Source: Paucisalibacillus globulus DSM 18846 (lineage in GTDB: Bacteria > Bacillota > Bacilli > Bacillales > Amphibacillaceae). From it: DNA of 64,000 nt. The position numbers were made by a program, and so were the translations under genes. Position 1 is the stretch's first letter, and each line of letters begins with the position of its first letter. The stretch is from the NCBI RefSeq assembly GCF_000482485.1, contig NZ_AXVK01000001.1, forward strand, positions 606,978-670,977, given 5' to 3'. Shown here piece by piece: positions 9,970-20,600 of the stretch. The notes beneath the pieces are model-generated. The model ran no database searches, was not told the origin of the DNA, and saw only the letters and a list, made by a program, of their open reading frames with translations.

Positions 9970-10265
9970 GTTGGAAGTCCGTTGAAATGCAAGTTGCGCT
10001 ACCAAGAACAGTGGATGCTGGAAAACTTCAAGAACAAAGCTTAAAACAAAATCAGCATTTTCAAGAGACCTTGGCCCAAAATCAGCTTGTTCAAGAGCAA
10101 ATAAAAAGAAAAAGAGTACAGGAATTTGAAGAAACTCAATTGCAAAAAGATAAGCTTAAGCGTCCTTTAAATAGGGATGATAATACATCAAAAGAACAGA
10201 AAAATGAGGACATAGCTCATATAAACCATCCTTTTCTAGGAAACAACTTTGACGGTAGGAGCTAA
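9966..10265 (+). CDS. Small Gln-rich hypothetical protein in the motility cluster
   Basis: A 99-residue protein I cannot assign. It begins MSWKSVEMQVALPRTVDAGKL and continues into a charged Gln/Glu/Lys-rich helix (to about residue 70) that is probably a coiled coil, then ends with a short HPFLGNNFDGRS tail. There is no signal peptide or membrane segment. Its GTG start overlaps the upstream stop (GTGA) after AAGG, and it lies 5 bases before the SwrB-like gene, so it is translated with motility proteins. A role in flagellar assembly or regulation is inference from context only. Confidence 0.7.
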   Translation: MSWKSVEMQVALPRTVDAGKLQEQSLKQNQHFQETLAQNQLVQEQIKRKRVQEFEETQLQKDKLKRPLNRDDNTSKEQKNEDIAHINHPFLGNNFDGRS

Positions 10266-10270
10266 CTACT

Positions 10271-10726
10271 ATGACATCTTTTTTATTTATCATTAGTTTT
10301 TTATTACATATTATTTCAATTACTGCTATCTATGCATTAGTAAAGCAACTAGCAGTGGTTAAAGAAAACAGTACTTCATCAGATATAGTAGAATTAATGG
10401 AAAGTTATCTTGATGAGATTAAGCAAGAAAATCAATCACTTCAAGAACAATTATCGAAAAATGAGGAAGAATCAAATCCTAGAGAAGTAATTTTAACACC
10501 CGAAAAAAACATAAATTCTTTTCCTATTCAAGAAGATTTAAATGATGGTTATCAAATACCTGTATTAGAAGAACAAGTACAAGACAATATAGAAGTATCA
10601 CAACAATCTAGAATACTAAAGCTATACGCTGAAGGTACTTCAATTGAAGAAATAGCCCGAAAACTGGGTTGTGGTAAAACTGAAGTAGAATTAATTCTAA
10701 AGTTTCATGAGAAAAGTAACATTTAG
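10271..10726 (+). CDS. swrB: SwrB-like membrane protein (YlxL family)
   Basis: A 151-residue protein with one N-terminal membrane segment (about residues 3-24), a Glu/Gln-rich middle likely to be coiled, and a C-terminal helix-turn-helix-like segment (LYAEGTSIEEIARKLGCGKT). The layout and the position between sigD and rpsB match B. subtilis SwrB, which promotes activation of the flagellar export apparatus and sigma-D activity. Sequence similarity is recognisable mainly at the two ends, so the symbol is given with moderate confidence. Confidence 0.7.
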   Translation: MTSFLFIISFLLHIISITAIYALVKQLAVVKENSTSSDIVELMESYLDEIKQENQSLQEQLSKNEEESNPREVILTPEKNINSFPIQEDLNDGYQIPVLEEQVQDNIEVSQQSRILKLYAEGTSIEEIARKLGCGKTEVELILKFHEKSNI

Positions 10727-10727
10727 C

Positions 10728-10756
10728 TTGCTTACATTAATCTAGTATGATATATT
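10728..10756 (+). promoter_or_regulatory. Sigma-A-type promoter for rpsB
   Basis: TTGCTT (10728-10733) and TATATT (10751-10756) are separated by 17 bp, just after the swrB stop. This leaves a leader of about 120 nt before rpsB. The leader may carry S2 autoregulation, but I cannot identify a known structure. Confidence 0.55.
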
Positions 10757-10884
10757 TATTTCTGGTGTAAATACAATAAAATTATTTATAACCACACACG
10801 CTAGTTGATTTGTATAATCGGTGCCTAATAGGTCTTTATACAGAAATGATGCGAGCGGAGGATAAAACCAAGGAGGAAAAAATA

Positions 10885-11631
10885 ATGTCAGTAATTTCTA
10901 TGAAGCAATTACTAGAGGCTGGTGTACATTTTGGACACCAAACTCGCCGTTGGAACCCTAAGATGAAGAAATATATCTTCACAGAGCGTAACGGTATCTA
11001 TATCATCGATCTTCAAAAAACAGTTAAGAAGGTTGAAGAAGCTTATAACTACGTGAAAGAAATTGCAGCTAATGGCGGTACTGTACTTTTCGTAGGAACT
11101 AAGAAACAAGCACAAGATTCTGTTAAAGAAGAAGCTATCCGTTCAGGTATGTACTATGTAAACCAACGTTGGTTAGGTGGAACATTAACAAACTTCCAAA
11201 CAATTCGTAAACGTATTAACCGTTTAGTTCAAATTGAAAAAATGGAAGAAGACGGTACTTTTGAAGTGCTTCCTAAAAAAGAAGTAGTTGGTTTGTTAAA
11301 AGAAAAAGAACGTCTTGTTAAATTCCTAGGTGGAATTAAAGAGATGAAGAAACTTCCAGATGCAATGTTCGTAATTGATCCTCGTAAAGAGCGTATTGCT
11401 ATTGCTGAAGCACACAAATTAAACATTCCTATCATCGGAATCGTTGATACAAACTGTGATCCTGATGAAATTGATTATGTGATCCCAGCTAACGATGATG
11501 CTATCCGTGCAGTAAAACTTCTTACAGGTAAAATTGCTGATGCTATCCTTGAAGTTAAACAAGGTGAAGAATTAGAAGTTGCTGAGGAAGCTCAAACAGA
11601 AGCTTCAGTTGAAAAAACTGAAGAAGCTTAA
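10885..11631 (+). CDS. rpsB: 30S ribosomal protein S2
   Basis: S2 is a late-assembling protein of the small subunit. The 248-residue product starts [27 protein letters not shown], a textbook S2 N-terminus, and carries [22 protein letters not shown] and [10 protein letters not shown]. The ATG at 10885 follows AAGGAGG; an in-frame upstream extension to 10810 lacks such a site and does not match the family. The C-terminus is an acidic tail. A terminator follows and tsf is next, as in most bacteria. Confidence 0.98.
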   Translation: MSVISMKQLLEAGVHFGHQTRRWNPKMKKYIFTERNGIYIIDLQKTVKKVEEAYNYVKEIAANGGTVLFVGTKKQAQDSVKEEAIRSGMYYVNQRWLGGTLTNFQTIRKRINRLVQIEKMEEDGTFEVLPKKEVVGLLKEKERLVKFLGGIKEMKKLPDAMFVIDPRKERIAIAEAHKLNIPIIGIVDTNCDPDEIDYVIPANDDAIRAVKLLTGKIADAILEVKQGEELEVAEEAQTEASVEKTEEA

Positions 11632-11645
11632 TTTCTGAAAAGGTC

Positions 11646-11682
11646 AGGTGATAAGAGGATAAGCCTTTTATCACCTTTTTTT
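11646..11682 (+). terminator. Terminator after rpsB
   Basis: AGGTGATAA (11646-11654) pairs with TTATCACCT (11668-11676) and is followed by a run of T. It separates rpsB from tsf and could let S2 be made in excess of EF-Ts. Confidence 0.8.
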
Positions 11683-11778
11683 AAGATGTCCAGTTCCAAA
11701 CGCCCGGGACTTTTATGTGGCATGAAATAAAAGACGATACGAATGCTAACTATGTAATTATAATAAGGAGGATTTAAA

Positions 11779-12663
11779 ATGGCTGTAACTGCACAAATGG
11801 TAAAAGAACTTCGAGAAAAAACTGGTGCTGGTATGATGGATTGTAAAAAAGCACTAACAGAAACAAATGGTGACATCGATCAAGCTATTGATTACTTACG
11901 TGAAAAAGGTATTGCAAAAGCTGCTAAAAAAGCAGATCGTATTGCAGCAGAAGGATCTACATATATCGCGTCTGAAGGCAATACTGCAGTACTTTTAGAA
12001 GTAAACTGTGAAACTGATTTCGTTACAAAAAATGATCAATTTAAGCAATTACTAGTAGATTTAGGTAGCCATTTATTATCCCAAAAGCCTGCAACTGTTG
12101 AAGAAGCTTTACAACAAAAATTAAATGGTGAAGGTGAAACAGTGGAAACTTACATTAACTCTGCTGTTGCTAAAATTGGAGAAAAAATTTCATTACGCCG
12201 CTTTGAATTATTAACAAAAACGGATAATGATGCATTTGGTGAATATCTGCATTTAGGTGGACGTATTGGCGTTCTTGCATTACTAGAAGGAACAACTGAT
12301 TCAAGCTTAGCAAAAGATATCGCTATGCATGTTGCTGCAGTAAATCCTAAATATGTATCTCGTGATGAAGTTTCTGAAGATGTAGTTAATCATGAGCGTG
12401 AAGTTTTAAAACAACAAGCACTTAATGAAGGTAAACCAGAAAAAATCGTTGATAAAATGGTTGAAGGTCGCCTTGGAAAATTCTTTGAAGATATTTGTTT
12501 ATTAGAACAAAGCTTTGTTAAAGATCCAGATCAAAAAGTTAAGAAATATGTTGAAAGCAAAGGCGCTACAGTAAAAACTTTTGTTCGCTATGAAGTTGGA
12601 GAAGGATTAGAAAAACGTTCTGAAAACTTTGCTGAAGAAGTAATGAGCCAAATTAAAAAATAA
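11779..12663 (+). CDS. tsf: Elongation factor Ts
   Basis: EF-Ts is the nucleotide exchange factor for EF-Tu. The 294-residue product shows the N-terminal UBA-like domain ([20 protein letters not shown]), the core motif [12 protein letters not shown] near residue 80, and [15 protein letters not shown]. Length is normal. The ATG follows AAGGAGG. It is separated from rpsB by a terminator and a 90-nt leader, so it probably has some independent expression. Confidence 0.98.
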   Translation: MAVTAQMVKELREKTGAGMMDCKKALTETNGDIDQAIDYLREKGIAKAAKKADRIAAEGSTYIASEGNTAVLLEVNCETDFVTKNDQFKQLLVDLGSHLLSQKPATVEEALQQKLNGEGETVETYINSAVAKIGEKISLRRFELLTKTDNDAFGEYLHLGGRIGVLALLEGTTDSSLAKDIAMHVAAVNPKYVSRDEVSEDVVNHEREVLKQQALNEGKPEKIVDKMVEGRLGKFFEDICLLEQSFVKDPDQKVKKYVESKGATVKTFVRYEVGEGLEKRSENFAEEVMSQIKK

Positions 12664-12672
12664 CTTTTAGGA

Positions 12673-12704
12673 TGAAATAGGGGACATGTTATGTTCCCTA
12701 TTTC
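12673..12704 (+). terminator. Hairpin between tsf and pyrH
   Basis: TGAAATAGGG pairs with CCCTATTTCA across a short loop. There is no clear T-run after it, so it may be a weak terminator or an mRNA-processing or stabilising hairpin. Confidence 0.5.
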
Positions 12705-12759
12705 ACCATGAGCACATAAATTATTAAATGTTTATAAAATTATCTCTATGGAGGTTATT

Positions 12760-13482
12760 ATGTCAACAGCTCGTTACGGAAGAATCGTACTTAAATTAAG
12801 TGGTGAAGCATTAAGTGGAAATCAAGGATATGGTATTGAACCTAAAGTAATACAATCGGTTGCAGCTCAAGTAAAGGATGTTGTAAATCTTGGGGTTGAG
12901 GTTGCTATCGTGGTAGGTGGGGGAAATATCTGGCGTGGTAAGGTTGGTAGTGAAATGGGAATGGACCGTGCCACTGCTGATTATATGGGGATGCTTGCAA
13001 CAGTTATGAATTCATTAGCATTACAGGATGCATTGGAAACAATTGATATTCCATCACGTGTTCAAACATCTATTGAAATGCGACAAGTTGCTGAACCATA
13101 CATTAGAAGAAAGGCAATTCGTCACTTAGAAAAGAAACGTGTTGTTATTTTTGCAGCTGGTACAGGAAATCCTTATTTTTCAACAGATACTACTGCAGCC
13201 CTTAGAGCAGCAGAGATTGAAGCTGAAGTAATCTTAATGGCTAAAAATAATGTGGACGGAGTCTATTCAGATGATCCTAGAGTGAATAAAGATGCTAAGA
13301 AATATGAAAATATTTCCTATATGGATATGTTAAATGAAGGTCTTGGTGTTATGGATTCTACAGCTTCAACATTATGTATGGAAAATGATATTCCATTAAT
13401 TGTTTTCTCAATCACGGAAGAAGGTAATATTAAAAGGGTTGTCGAAGGTGAGACAATCGGAACAATAATAAGGGGGAAATAA
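12760..13482 (+). CDS. pyrH: UMP kinase
   Basis: PyrH phosphorylates UMP to UDP with ATP, an essential step in pyrimidine nucleotide synthesis. The 240-residue product is an amino-acid-kinase-fold enzyme with [32 protein letters not shown] and VDGVYSDDP. The ATG at 12760 follows GGAGG; an upstream in-frame ATG at 12748 overlaps that ribosome-binding site and is unlikely. frr starts two bases after it, the usual pyrH-frr pair. Confidence 0.97.
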   Translation: MSTARYGRIVLKLSGEALSGNQGYGIEPKVIQSVAAQVKDVVNLGVEVAIVVGGGNIWRGKVGSEMGMDRATADYMGMLATVMNSLALQDALETIDIPSRVQTSIEMRQVAEPYIRRKAIRHLEKKRVVIFAAGTGNPYFSTDTTAALRAAEIEAEVILMAKNNVDGVYSDDPRVNKDAKKYENISYMDMLNEGLGVMDSTASTLCMENDIPLIVFSITEEGNIKRVVEGETIGTIIRGK

Positions 13483-13484
13483 TC

Positions 13485-14042
13485 ATGACTGATCAAATTA
13501 TGAATGAATGTAAAGATAAAATGAAGCAGACTGTTCAAGCTTTTTCTAGAAATTTGGCGACAGTTCGAGCTGGTAGAGCTAATCCAAGCCTTTTAGACAA
13601 TGTATTTGTTGAATACTATGGTGCTAATACACCATTAAATCAATTAGCAACTATAGGTGCACCGGAAGCCCGTCTACTAGTGATTACTCCTTATGATAAA
13701 ACTGCAATGGGAGATATTGAAAAGGCGATTCAAAAAGCTGATTTAGGGTTATCTCCTTCAAATGATGGAAATGTAATTCGCATTAATATTCCCGCATTAA
13801 CAGAAGAACGTAGAAAAGACCTTGTTAAGGTTGTAGGTAAATATGCTGAAGAATATCGAGTTCAGGTTAGAAATGTTCGCCGTGATATGAATGACGCTCT
13901 TAAAAAAGCAGAAAAAAGCGGAGATTTAACTGAAGACGAATTAAGATTATCTCAGGACAATGTCCAAAAAGAAACAGATAAGTATATTGCTGAGATTGGT
14001 CAACTTGCGAAAAATAAAGAAAAAGAAATCATGGAAGTATAA
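13485..14042 (+). CDS. frr: Ribosome recycling factor
   Basis: RRF splits post-termination ribosomes together with EF-G. The 185-residue product has the standard length and motifs: [49 protein letters not shown] and EERRKDLVK. It is co-transcribed with pyrH and is followed by a terminator. Confidence 0.98.
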   Translation: MTDQIMNECKDKMKQTVQAFSRNLATVRAGRANPSLLDNVFVEYYGANTPLNQLATIGAPEARLLVITPYDKTAMGDIEKAIQKADLGLSPSNDGNVIRINIPALTEERRKDLVKVVGKYAEEYRVQVRNVRRDMNDALKKAEKSGDLTEDELRLSQDNVQKETDKYIAEIGQLAKNKEKEIMEV

Positions 14043-14085
14043 TAAATTACACCTTTTACATTATACTATATCTTGAAACATGTTT

Positions 14086-14112
14086 AAGCCCTCTTGTTTA
14101 AGGGGGCTTTTG
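14086..14112 (+). terminator. Terminator after frr
   Basis: AAGCCCTCTT pairs with AAGGGGGCTT (one G-U pair), followed by TTTT. It closes the pyrH-frr unit. Confidence 0.75.
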
Positions 14113-14138
14113 TATTCTAAATGGAAAACCGGTATAAT
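14110..14138 (+). promoter_or_regulatory. Sigma-A-type promoter upstream of uppS
   Basis: TTGTAT (14110-14115) and TATAAT (14133-14138) are 17 bp apart. The -35 box overlaps the T-run of the frr terminator. A second weak candidate is the extended -10 TGGTAAAAT at 14365-14373. Confidence 0.5.
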
Positions 14139-14465
14139 AAAAATAAATTTTATTGTATTTTTGTAGTTAGGAAAGAATGAACTTTTCGTGAGTATTGAAA
14201 AAACATATAAATTGTTCATCGTACTAGCGCTTATATAAGAGATTTTTCTACCTGTATCTGCTACATGATGTCCAAGTCAATATCGCTAATAAAGTGACAC
14301 ATTTAGTTACTTCGGTTAGAACAAGTGAGTTTGGTTTTCCTAAAAACAATAATTAGACAAGTTATGGTAAAATATAGGGATAGTATGTTTGTCATATAAC
14401 TACTTTTTTTAGCATAATTATTATAGTATTTTTAAATGGTTAAACACCAGTGTTCGGAGGAAATT
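14139..14465 (+). other. Gene-free stretch before uppS, possible long leader
   Basis: This AT-rich stretch has no supported gene. If the 14110 promoter is used, the uppS mRNA would have an untranslated leader of about 320 nt. I see no known riboswitch. The only coding potential is a 16-codon GTG frame near 14190 without a ribosome-binding site. Confidence 0.5.
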
Positions 14466-15224
14466 ATGCCAATGAAACTTCCATTTTTTAAACCTAAAAA
14501 TGAAATACCCCTACAAGAAGAATTAACGAGTGTACCAGATCATGTTGCAATTATTATGGATGGAAACGGGCGCTGGGCAAAGAAACGGGGGTTGCCACGA
14601 ATTGCTGGACATAAGGAAGGCATGGATGTGGTAAAAAAGACAGTGGAAACTGCTGTTAAATATAATATTAAGACTCTTACCCTATTTGCATTTTCAACCG
14701 AAAATTGGAAAAGGCCAAAGTCAGAAGTTGAGTATTTACTTAAATTACCAAAGGAATTCTTACATATTTATTTGCCTGATTTAATGAAAAATAATGTCCG
14801 TATTGAAACAATTGGAGATTTAGACTCGATACCAGGATTTACAAAAGAAGCCGTTCAATACGCAAAGGAAAAAACGAAGAATAATGATGGCTTATTATTA
14901 AACTTTGCATTAAACTATGGTGGTAGAAGTGAAATCTTAAGTGCAATTAAAATGATGATGAAAGATATAGAAAACGATAAATTCTCATTAGAGCAATTAG
15001 ACGAAAATCTGCTAGCGGAATATTTATATACGCATGGTTTAACAGACCCCGATTTATTGATTCGGACTAGTGGAGAACAAAGATTAAGTAACTTTCTATT
15101 ATGGCAATTAGCGTACACTGAATTTTGGTTTACTGATGTATTATGGCCAGATTTCAGTGAGGAAATTTTTGTCGAGGCTTTAATGGACTATCAAAGAAGG
15201 TCCAGACGCTATGGAGGTATTTAA
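14466..15224 (+). CDS. uppS: Undecaprenyl diphosphate synthase
   Basis: UppS is the cis-prenyltransferase that makes the C55 lipid carrier for peptidoglycan and teichoic acid synthesis. The 252-residue product carries HVAIIMDGNGRWAKKRGLPR, GHKEGM, FAFSTENWKRP and the C-terminal DLLIRTSGEQRLSNFLLWQ. The ATG at 14466 follows CGGAGGAAATT; an upstream start at 14436 has no equal site. It begins the uppS-cdsA-rseP cluster of envelope genes. Confidence 0.97.
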   Translation: MPMKLPFFKPKNEIPLQEELTSVPDHVAIIMDGNGRWAKKRGLPRIAGHKEGMDVVKKTVETAVKYNIKTLTLFAFSTENWKRPKSEVEYLLKLPKEFLHIYLPDLMKNNVRIETIGDLDSIPGFTKEAVQYAKEKTKNNDGLLLNFALNYGGRSEILSAIKMMMKDIENDKFSLEQLDENLLAEYLYTHGLTDPDLLIRTSGEQRLSNFLLWQLAYTEFWFTDVLWPDFSEEIFVEALMDYQRRSRRYGGI

Positions 15225-15239
15225 GGTGAGGTTTAGTAT

Positions 15240-16034
15240 ATGAAACAAAGGATTCTAACAGCAGTAATTGCATTAATCTTATTCATACCCATTGTAGTCT
15301 ATGGTAACAGTCCGTTTACGGTTGTTGTTTACCTATTAGCAACAATTGGTTTATATGAACTCCTAAAAATGCATAATATTTCTTGGTATTCTGTACCAGG
15401 ACTAATGGCAATCATAGTATTGTGGTTAATTTTATTTCCAGCAGCATATGAAAATCTACCATTTTCTATGAATACAGCTCAAATAACTCTTGTATTTGTA
15501 TTATTGTTACTAGCATATACTGTATTACTTAAAAATAAATTTACATTTGATGATGTTGGATTTGTACTACTAGCTGTACTTTATGTTGGCATGGGCTTTT
15601 TCTATTTTATTGCTACAAGACACGGTGAAGATGGACTAGCACAAGTATTCTTCGCCTTAGTACTTATCTGGTCAACAGATACTGGTGCCTACTTTACTGG
15701 AAGAACAGTTGGAAAAAATAAGCTCTGGCCGGAGATTAGTCCAAATAAAACAATTGAAGGTGCAATAGGTGGAATTGTAGTTGCAACTATTGTGGGTATT
15801 GTATTTCATTTGATTTACCAATTCCCGTTCAGTCTGACTACAATTATTATTGTTTCCATTTTGGTTTCTATTTTTGGACAAATTGGTGATCTTGTTGAAT
15901 CAGCTTTCAAACGTCATTATAACGTAAAAGATTCAGGGAAAATTTTACCTGGACACGGTGGTATTTTAGATAGATTTGATAGTGCCATATTTGTATTTCC
16001 GGTATTGCATTTAATTTTACAATTAGTAAACTAG
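15240..16034 (+). CDS. cdsA: Phosphatidate cytidylyltransferase
   Basis: CdsA makes CDP-diacylglycerol from phosphatidate and CTP, the precursor of membrane phospholipids. The 264-residue product is strongly hydrophobic with about seven or eight membrane segments. It ends with the family signature region from GQIGDLVESAFKRH to KILPGHGGILDRFDS. It lies 15 bases after uppS and 39 bases before rseP; in B. subtilis dxr would lie in that second gap. Confidence 0.96.
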   Translation: MKQRILTAVIALILFIPIVVYGNSPFTVVVYLLATIGLYELLKMHNISWYSVPGLMAIIVLWLILFPAAYENLPFSMNTAQITLVFVLLLLAYTVLLKNKFTFDDVGFVLLAVLYVGMGFFYFIATRHGEDGLAQVFFALVLIWSTDTGAYFTGRTVGKNKLWPEISPNKTIEGAIGGIVVATIVGIVFHLIYQFPFSLTTIIIVSILVSIFGQIGDLVESAFKRHYNVKDSGKILPGHGGILDRFDSAIFVFPVLHLILQLVN

Positions 16035-16073
16035 TAAGCGATTTACAACTCTTTCTACTTCAGGTAAAGGAAG

Positions 16074-17342
16074 GTGTTAGTTTTGACAACAGTTATAGCG
16101 TTTATATTTATGTTTGGACTATTAGTCTTTGTCCATGAATTAGGACATCTTATTTTTGCGAAACGTGCTGGTATGTTAGCTCGTGAATTTGCCATTGGTA
16201 TGGGACCCAAGATATTTGCCTTTACCAAAAATGATACTCTTTATACTATTCGTTTATTACCGATTGGTGGTTATGTAAGAGTAGCAGGTGAAGACCCGGA
16301 AATTATTGAGTTGAAGCCTGGACACCATGTGGGGTTAGAATTTAATGATGATGGTATAGTGAATAAAATCATTGTCAATAACAAATCAAAACATCCAAAT
16401 GCACGAGTCATTGAAGTAGAAAAAGTTGATTTAGATCATGAGTTAATTATTGAAGGATATGAAATTGATGAAGATGAATTACTACATTTCAATGTAGACC
16501 GTCGGGCATTATTTGTAATGGATGAAAAAGAAACATTAATTGCACCTTATGATCGTCAATTTGCATCTAAGTCTCCTGGCAAACGTGCTATGCAATTATT
16601 TGCTGGACCAATGATGAACTTTATCTTGGCAATCATTATTTTCATTATTTTAGGTGTTGTTCAGGGTGTTCCTGTTGATGAAGCAAGGATAGGCGAAATA
16701 GTACCTGGTGATCCAGCAGACCAAGCAGGATTTCTACCAAATGATGAGATTATCCAAATTGATGATGAATCTGTTTCCACATGGGAAGAGTTTACAACCA
16801 TTGTTAGGGAACATCCTTCAGAGGAATTAGATATGATAGTTTCACGTGATGGAGAGACGGTAAACTTAACCGTTGTGCCAAATGAAATCTCATTGGAGGG
16901 GCAAGAGTCTATTGGTCAGATTGGTGTCTATATGGGCTTTGAAAAGACATTCTGGGGCTCATTTAAATATGGGGCAGAGAAAACATATGAAACAACATCC
17001 ATGATTCTCACAAATCTTACTATGCTAATTACTGGTCAATTAGGTCTTGACATGCTCTCTGGGCCTGTGGGAATTTATGATGCAACCGACCAAGTTGTTC
17101 AAACAGGATTTATGAATTTCTTAATGTGGACAGCAATTTTAAGCATTAATCTAGGAGTAGTAAACCTTGTTCCGTTACCTGCATTAGATGGTGGCCGTTT
17201 ACTATTTGTAGGAATTGAATTACTAAGAGGAAAACCGATGGAACCAGAAAAAGAAGGGATTTTCCACTTTGTAGGATTTGCATTATTAATGTTGTTAATG
17301 ATCATTGTTACTTGGAATGACATACAAAGATTGTTTCTTTAA
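16074..17342 (+). CDS. rseP: RseP/RasP, site-2 intramembrane metalloprotease
   Basis: RasP cuts membrane-embedded proteins, including anti-sigma factors and signal-peptide remnants. The 422-residue product has the zinc motif HELGH at residues 21-25, a PDZ domain near residues 205-280, a C-terminal LDGGRL motif with the third zinc ligand, and four membrane segments. GTG at 16074 gives MLVLTTVIAF; TTG at 16083 is an alternative with a well-spaced AAGGAAGGTG site. It directly follows cdsA. Confidence 0.95.
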   Translation: MLVLTTVIAFIFMFGLLVFVHELGHLIFAKRAGMLAREFAIGMGPKIFAFTKNDTLYTIRLLPIGGYVRVAGEDPEIIELKPGHHVGLEFNDDGIVNKIIVNNKSKHPNARVIEVEKVDLDHELIIEGYEIDEDELLHFNVDRRALFVMDEKETLIAPYDRQFASKSPGKRAMQLFAGPMMNFILAIIIFIILGVVQGVPVDEARIGEIVPGDPADQAGFLPNDEIIQIDDESVSTWEEFTTIVREHPSEELDMIVSRDGETVNLTVVPNEISLEGQESIGQIGVYMGFEKTFWGSFKYGAEKTYETTSMILTNLTMLITGQLGLDMLSGPVGIYDATDQVVQTGFMNFLMWTAILSINLGVVNLVPLPALDGGRLLFVGIELLRGKPMEPEKEGIFHFVGFALLMLLMIIVTWNDIQRLFL

Positions 17343-17671
17343 TATAACAGTGAACCAATAAAACTCTGTTCTATGGTCGATGTTTGGTTGACTATAGTGT
17401 AATAGTTGGATTGAAATGATTACCAGATTAAAAAGGTTGTATCAAAGAAGTAAAGAAGGTACTATATAAATAGAATATTTTAAGTTACGGGACCCTTGTC
17501 TAATACATTTCGACAAGGGTTTCCATTATTTAGTAGATGAGAAGTTATATATAATTTCTGTACGCATAGTAGAACTAAAGTATTCGCCTAATAATCAGGT
17601 GATTACTAAGTTTTTAGCAATTTCCTAATTTCCTAAAATATCACCAGCTGGCTAGCAAATGCAGGAGGAAT
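17343..17671 (+). other. Gene-free gap between rseP and polC
   Basis: This stretch holds no gene. In B. subtilis proS (prolyl-tRNA synthetase) occupies this position. I recognise no prolyl-tRNA synthetase remnant in any frame. The only clear structure is the hairpin at 17492-17520. Confidence 0.7.
17492..17525 (+). terminator. Hairpin/terminator between rseP and polC
   Basis: ACCCTTGTC pairs with GACAAGGGT (17512-17520) and is followed by TTTCC. The T-run is short, so termination may be partial. Stem sequence resembles the hairpins at 23337 and 43395. Confidence 0.55.
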
Positions 17672-20600
17672 ATGAGAATGGATATTTCAAAAAAAGAGAA
17701 GATGAATCTGCTACTACAACAAATAGAAATGCCAACTGAGCATGTTCAACAATATTTTCAAGAAAGTACGTTAGAAAAGCTAGAAATATATAAACAACAA
17801 AAGCTTTGGCATTTTAGTGTAAATGTAGAAAAAGTATTACCAACAACCATTTATCAAGATTTAGTAATAAGAATTAAACAGGCTTTTCAACAAATAGCAA
17901 CTGTGGAAATTACTTTAGAAGCCATAGACACTCAGTGTACGGAAGAGATGATATGCGATTATTGGCAATTATTTTTAAAACTAACCAATGATATTTCGCC
18001 AGCATATCGTGATTTAGCTTTTAGTCAAAAACCTCGAGTTAACGGTAATAAAATTATGTTAACTGCAAGGAATGAAGTAGAGGCTGCTGCTCTGAAAAAA
18101 AGACTGGATGAAAGCTTTAAATCTTTTTGTAGAAATGCAGGTCTTTCCTACCATCCACTAACAGTTGATGTTAAGACTGAAATGGAAGAAATTCAAAAGT
18201 TTCGGGAGCAGACAGCATTAGAAGACCAAAAGATTATTATGAAAACAATTCAAGAAAAAGAAAAACGTGATAAAGATCGTTCCGTTGAAGATAATCAACC
18301 ATTCGCATTAGGATACAAAATCCAAGAGGAACCGATTGAAATGCAGGAAATCTTGGAGGAAGAGAAACGCGTAACGGTTCAAGGTTATATTTTTGATGTA
18401 GAAATACGCAAATTGCGTTCTGGTAGAAGCTTGTTAATAGCAAAAGCAACGGACTATACAGATTCACTTCAAATTAAAATGTTTTCTAAAAATGATGAGG
18501 ATGCAGCCAAGTTTGAACAATTGAAAACAGGGATGTGGATTAAGGCAAGAGGAAGTATCCAAACAGACATGTATTCAAATGAATTAGCAATGATGGCTAA
18601 TGATATGCATGAAGTTCACGTAGCAACACGCCAAGATACTGCAACTGAGGATGAGAAACGTATTGAGTTTCATGCCCATACTACGATGAGCCAATTGGAT
18701 GCTGTTATTACTCCTACTAGGCTGGTTCAGCAAGCTGCAAAATGGGGACATAAAGCTATTGCAATAACAGACCATGCCGGTGCACAAGGTTTCCCTGATG
18801 CTCATAGCGCGGGTAAGAAGCATGGCATAAAAGTGATATATGGTGTAGAAGCCAATCTAGTTGATGATGGTGTACCAATCGCATATAACGAAAGTGATGT
18901 TTCCCTAGATGAAGCAACCTATATTGTTTTTGACGTTGAAACAACGGGGCTCTCAGCAGTGTACGACACCATTATTGAGCTTGCGGCTGTTAAAATACAC
19001 CAAGGGGAGATTATTGACCGTTTTGAATCATTCGCAAATCCACACCATCCATTATCGGAAACGACTACCAATTTAACTGGTATCACAGACGAGATGGTTC
19101 AGAATGCACCAGAAATTGATGATGTTCTACGAGATTTCTATAGTTGGAGTGGCGATGATGTATTTGTAGCCCATAATGCAAGTTTTGATATAGGGTTTTT
19201 AAATCAAGGTTATCACAGAATTGGATATGAAAAGGTAGCTAATCCAGTTATTGATACATTAGAACTAGCCAGGTTTTTATTTCCAGAATTAAAAAATCAC
19301 CGTCTTAATACACTATGTAAATATTTAGATATTGAATTAACACAGCATCACCGTGCAATATATGATGCAGAGGCAACAGGATATTTGTTGTGGAAATTAG
19401 TACAGGGGGTATTAAAAAAGGATATTACCAATCATAATCACTTAAATAACCATATGGGAGAAGGAAATGCTTATCAACGTTCTCGACCATTTCATTGTAC
19501 CATTCTAGCCCAAACACAGGAGGGCTTGAAGAACCTTTATAAACTTATTTCCTATGCACATATCGATTATTTTTATCGTGTACCACGTATTCCTAGATCT
19601 GTACTACAAAAATATCGAACGGGACTTCTCATCGGTACAGCATGTGATAAAGGCGAAGTATTTGAAACGATGATGCAAAAGTCAGCCGAAGAAGCTGAGA
19701 AGATTGCGGAATTCTATGATTATATTGAGGTACAACCACCTAGTAATTATGTACATCTTATTGAAAAGGATCTTGTTCAGAATGAAGCTCAAATCCTAGA
19801 TATTATTACTAAACTAGTTGAACTCGGTGAAAGAACAAATAAGAAAGTAATCGCTTCTGGTAATGTGCACTACATTGATGAACATGAAAAAATGTATCGA
19901 CAAATTTTGATTGCATCTCAAGCAGGTAACCCTTTGAATCGTGTAACATTGCCAGATACACCTTTCCGAACTACAAATGAGATGTTAGAATGCTTCAGTT
20001 TCTTGGGAGTAGAGAAAGCAAAAGAAATTGTTGTTCATAACACACAAGCATTAGCCGATGAAATCGATGAAATCTCACCTGTAAAAGATGATCTCTATAC
20101 ACCACGTATTGAGGGGGCAGATGACGAAATAAGAGATTTATGTTATACACGAGCAAAGCTTGTATATGGTGAACCTATTCCTAAAATTGTTACAGACCGT
20201 CTGGAAAAAGAGCTAGATAGTATTATCAGTAATGGGTTCTCGGTTATTTATTTAATTTCTCAAAAACTAGTAAAAAAATCATTAGATGATGGATACCTAG
20301 TTGGTTCAAGGGGGTCTGTTGGTTCTTCCTTTGTTGCGACAATGACTGAAATTACAGAAGTTAATCCATTACCGCCACATTATGTATGTCCTAACTGTCA
20401 TCATAATGAGTTTATAACAGACGGTTCAGTTGCTAGTGGTTTTGATTTACCGGATAAGGATTGCCCTGATTGCGGGACATCCCTAAATAAAGATGGACAG
20501 GATATTCCCTTTGAAACATTCTTAGGATTTAAAGGGGATAAAGTTCCAGATATTGACTTAAACTTCTCTGGGGAATATCAACCCAAAGCTCATAATTATA

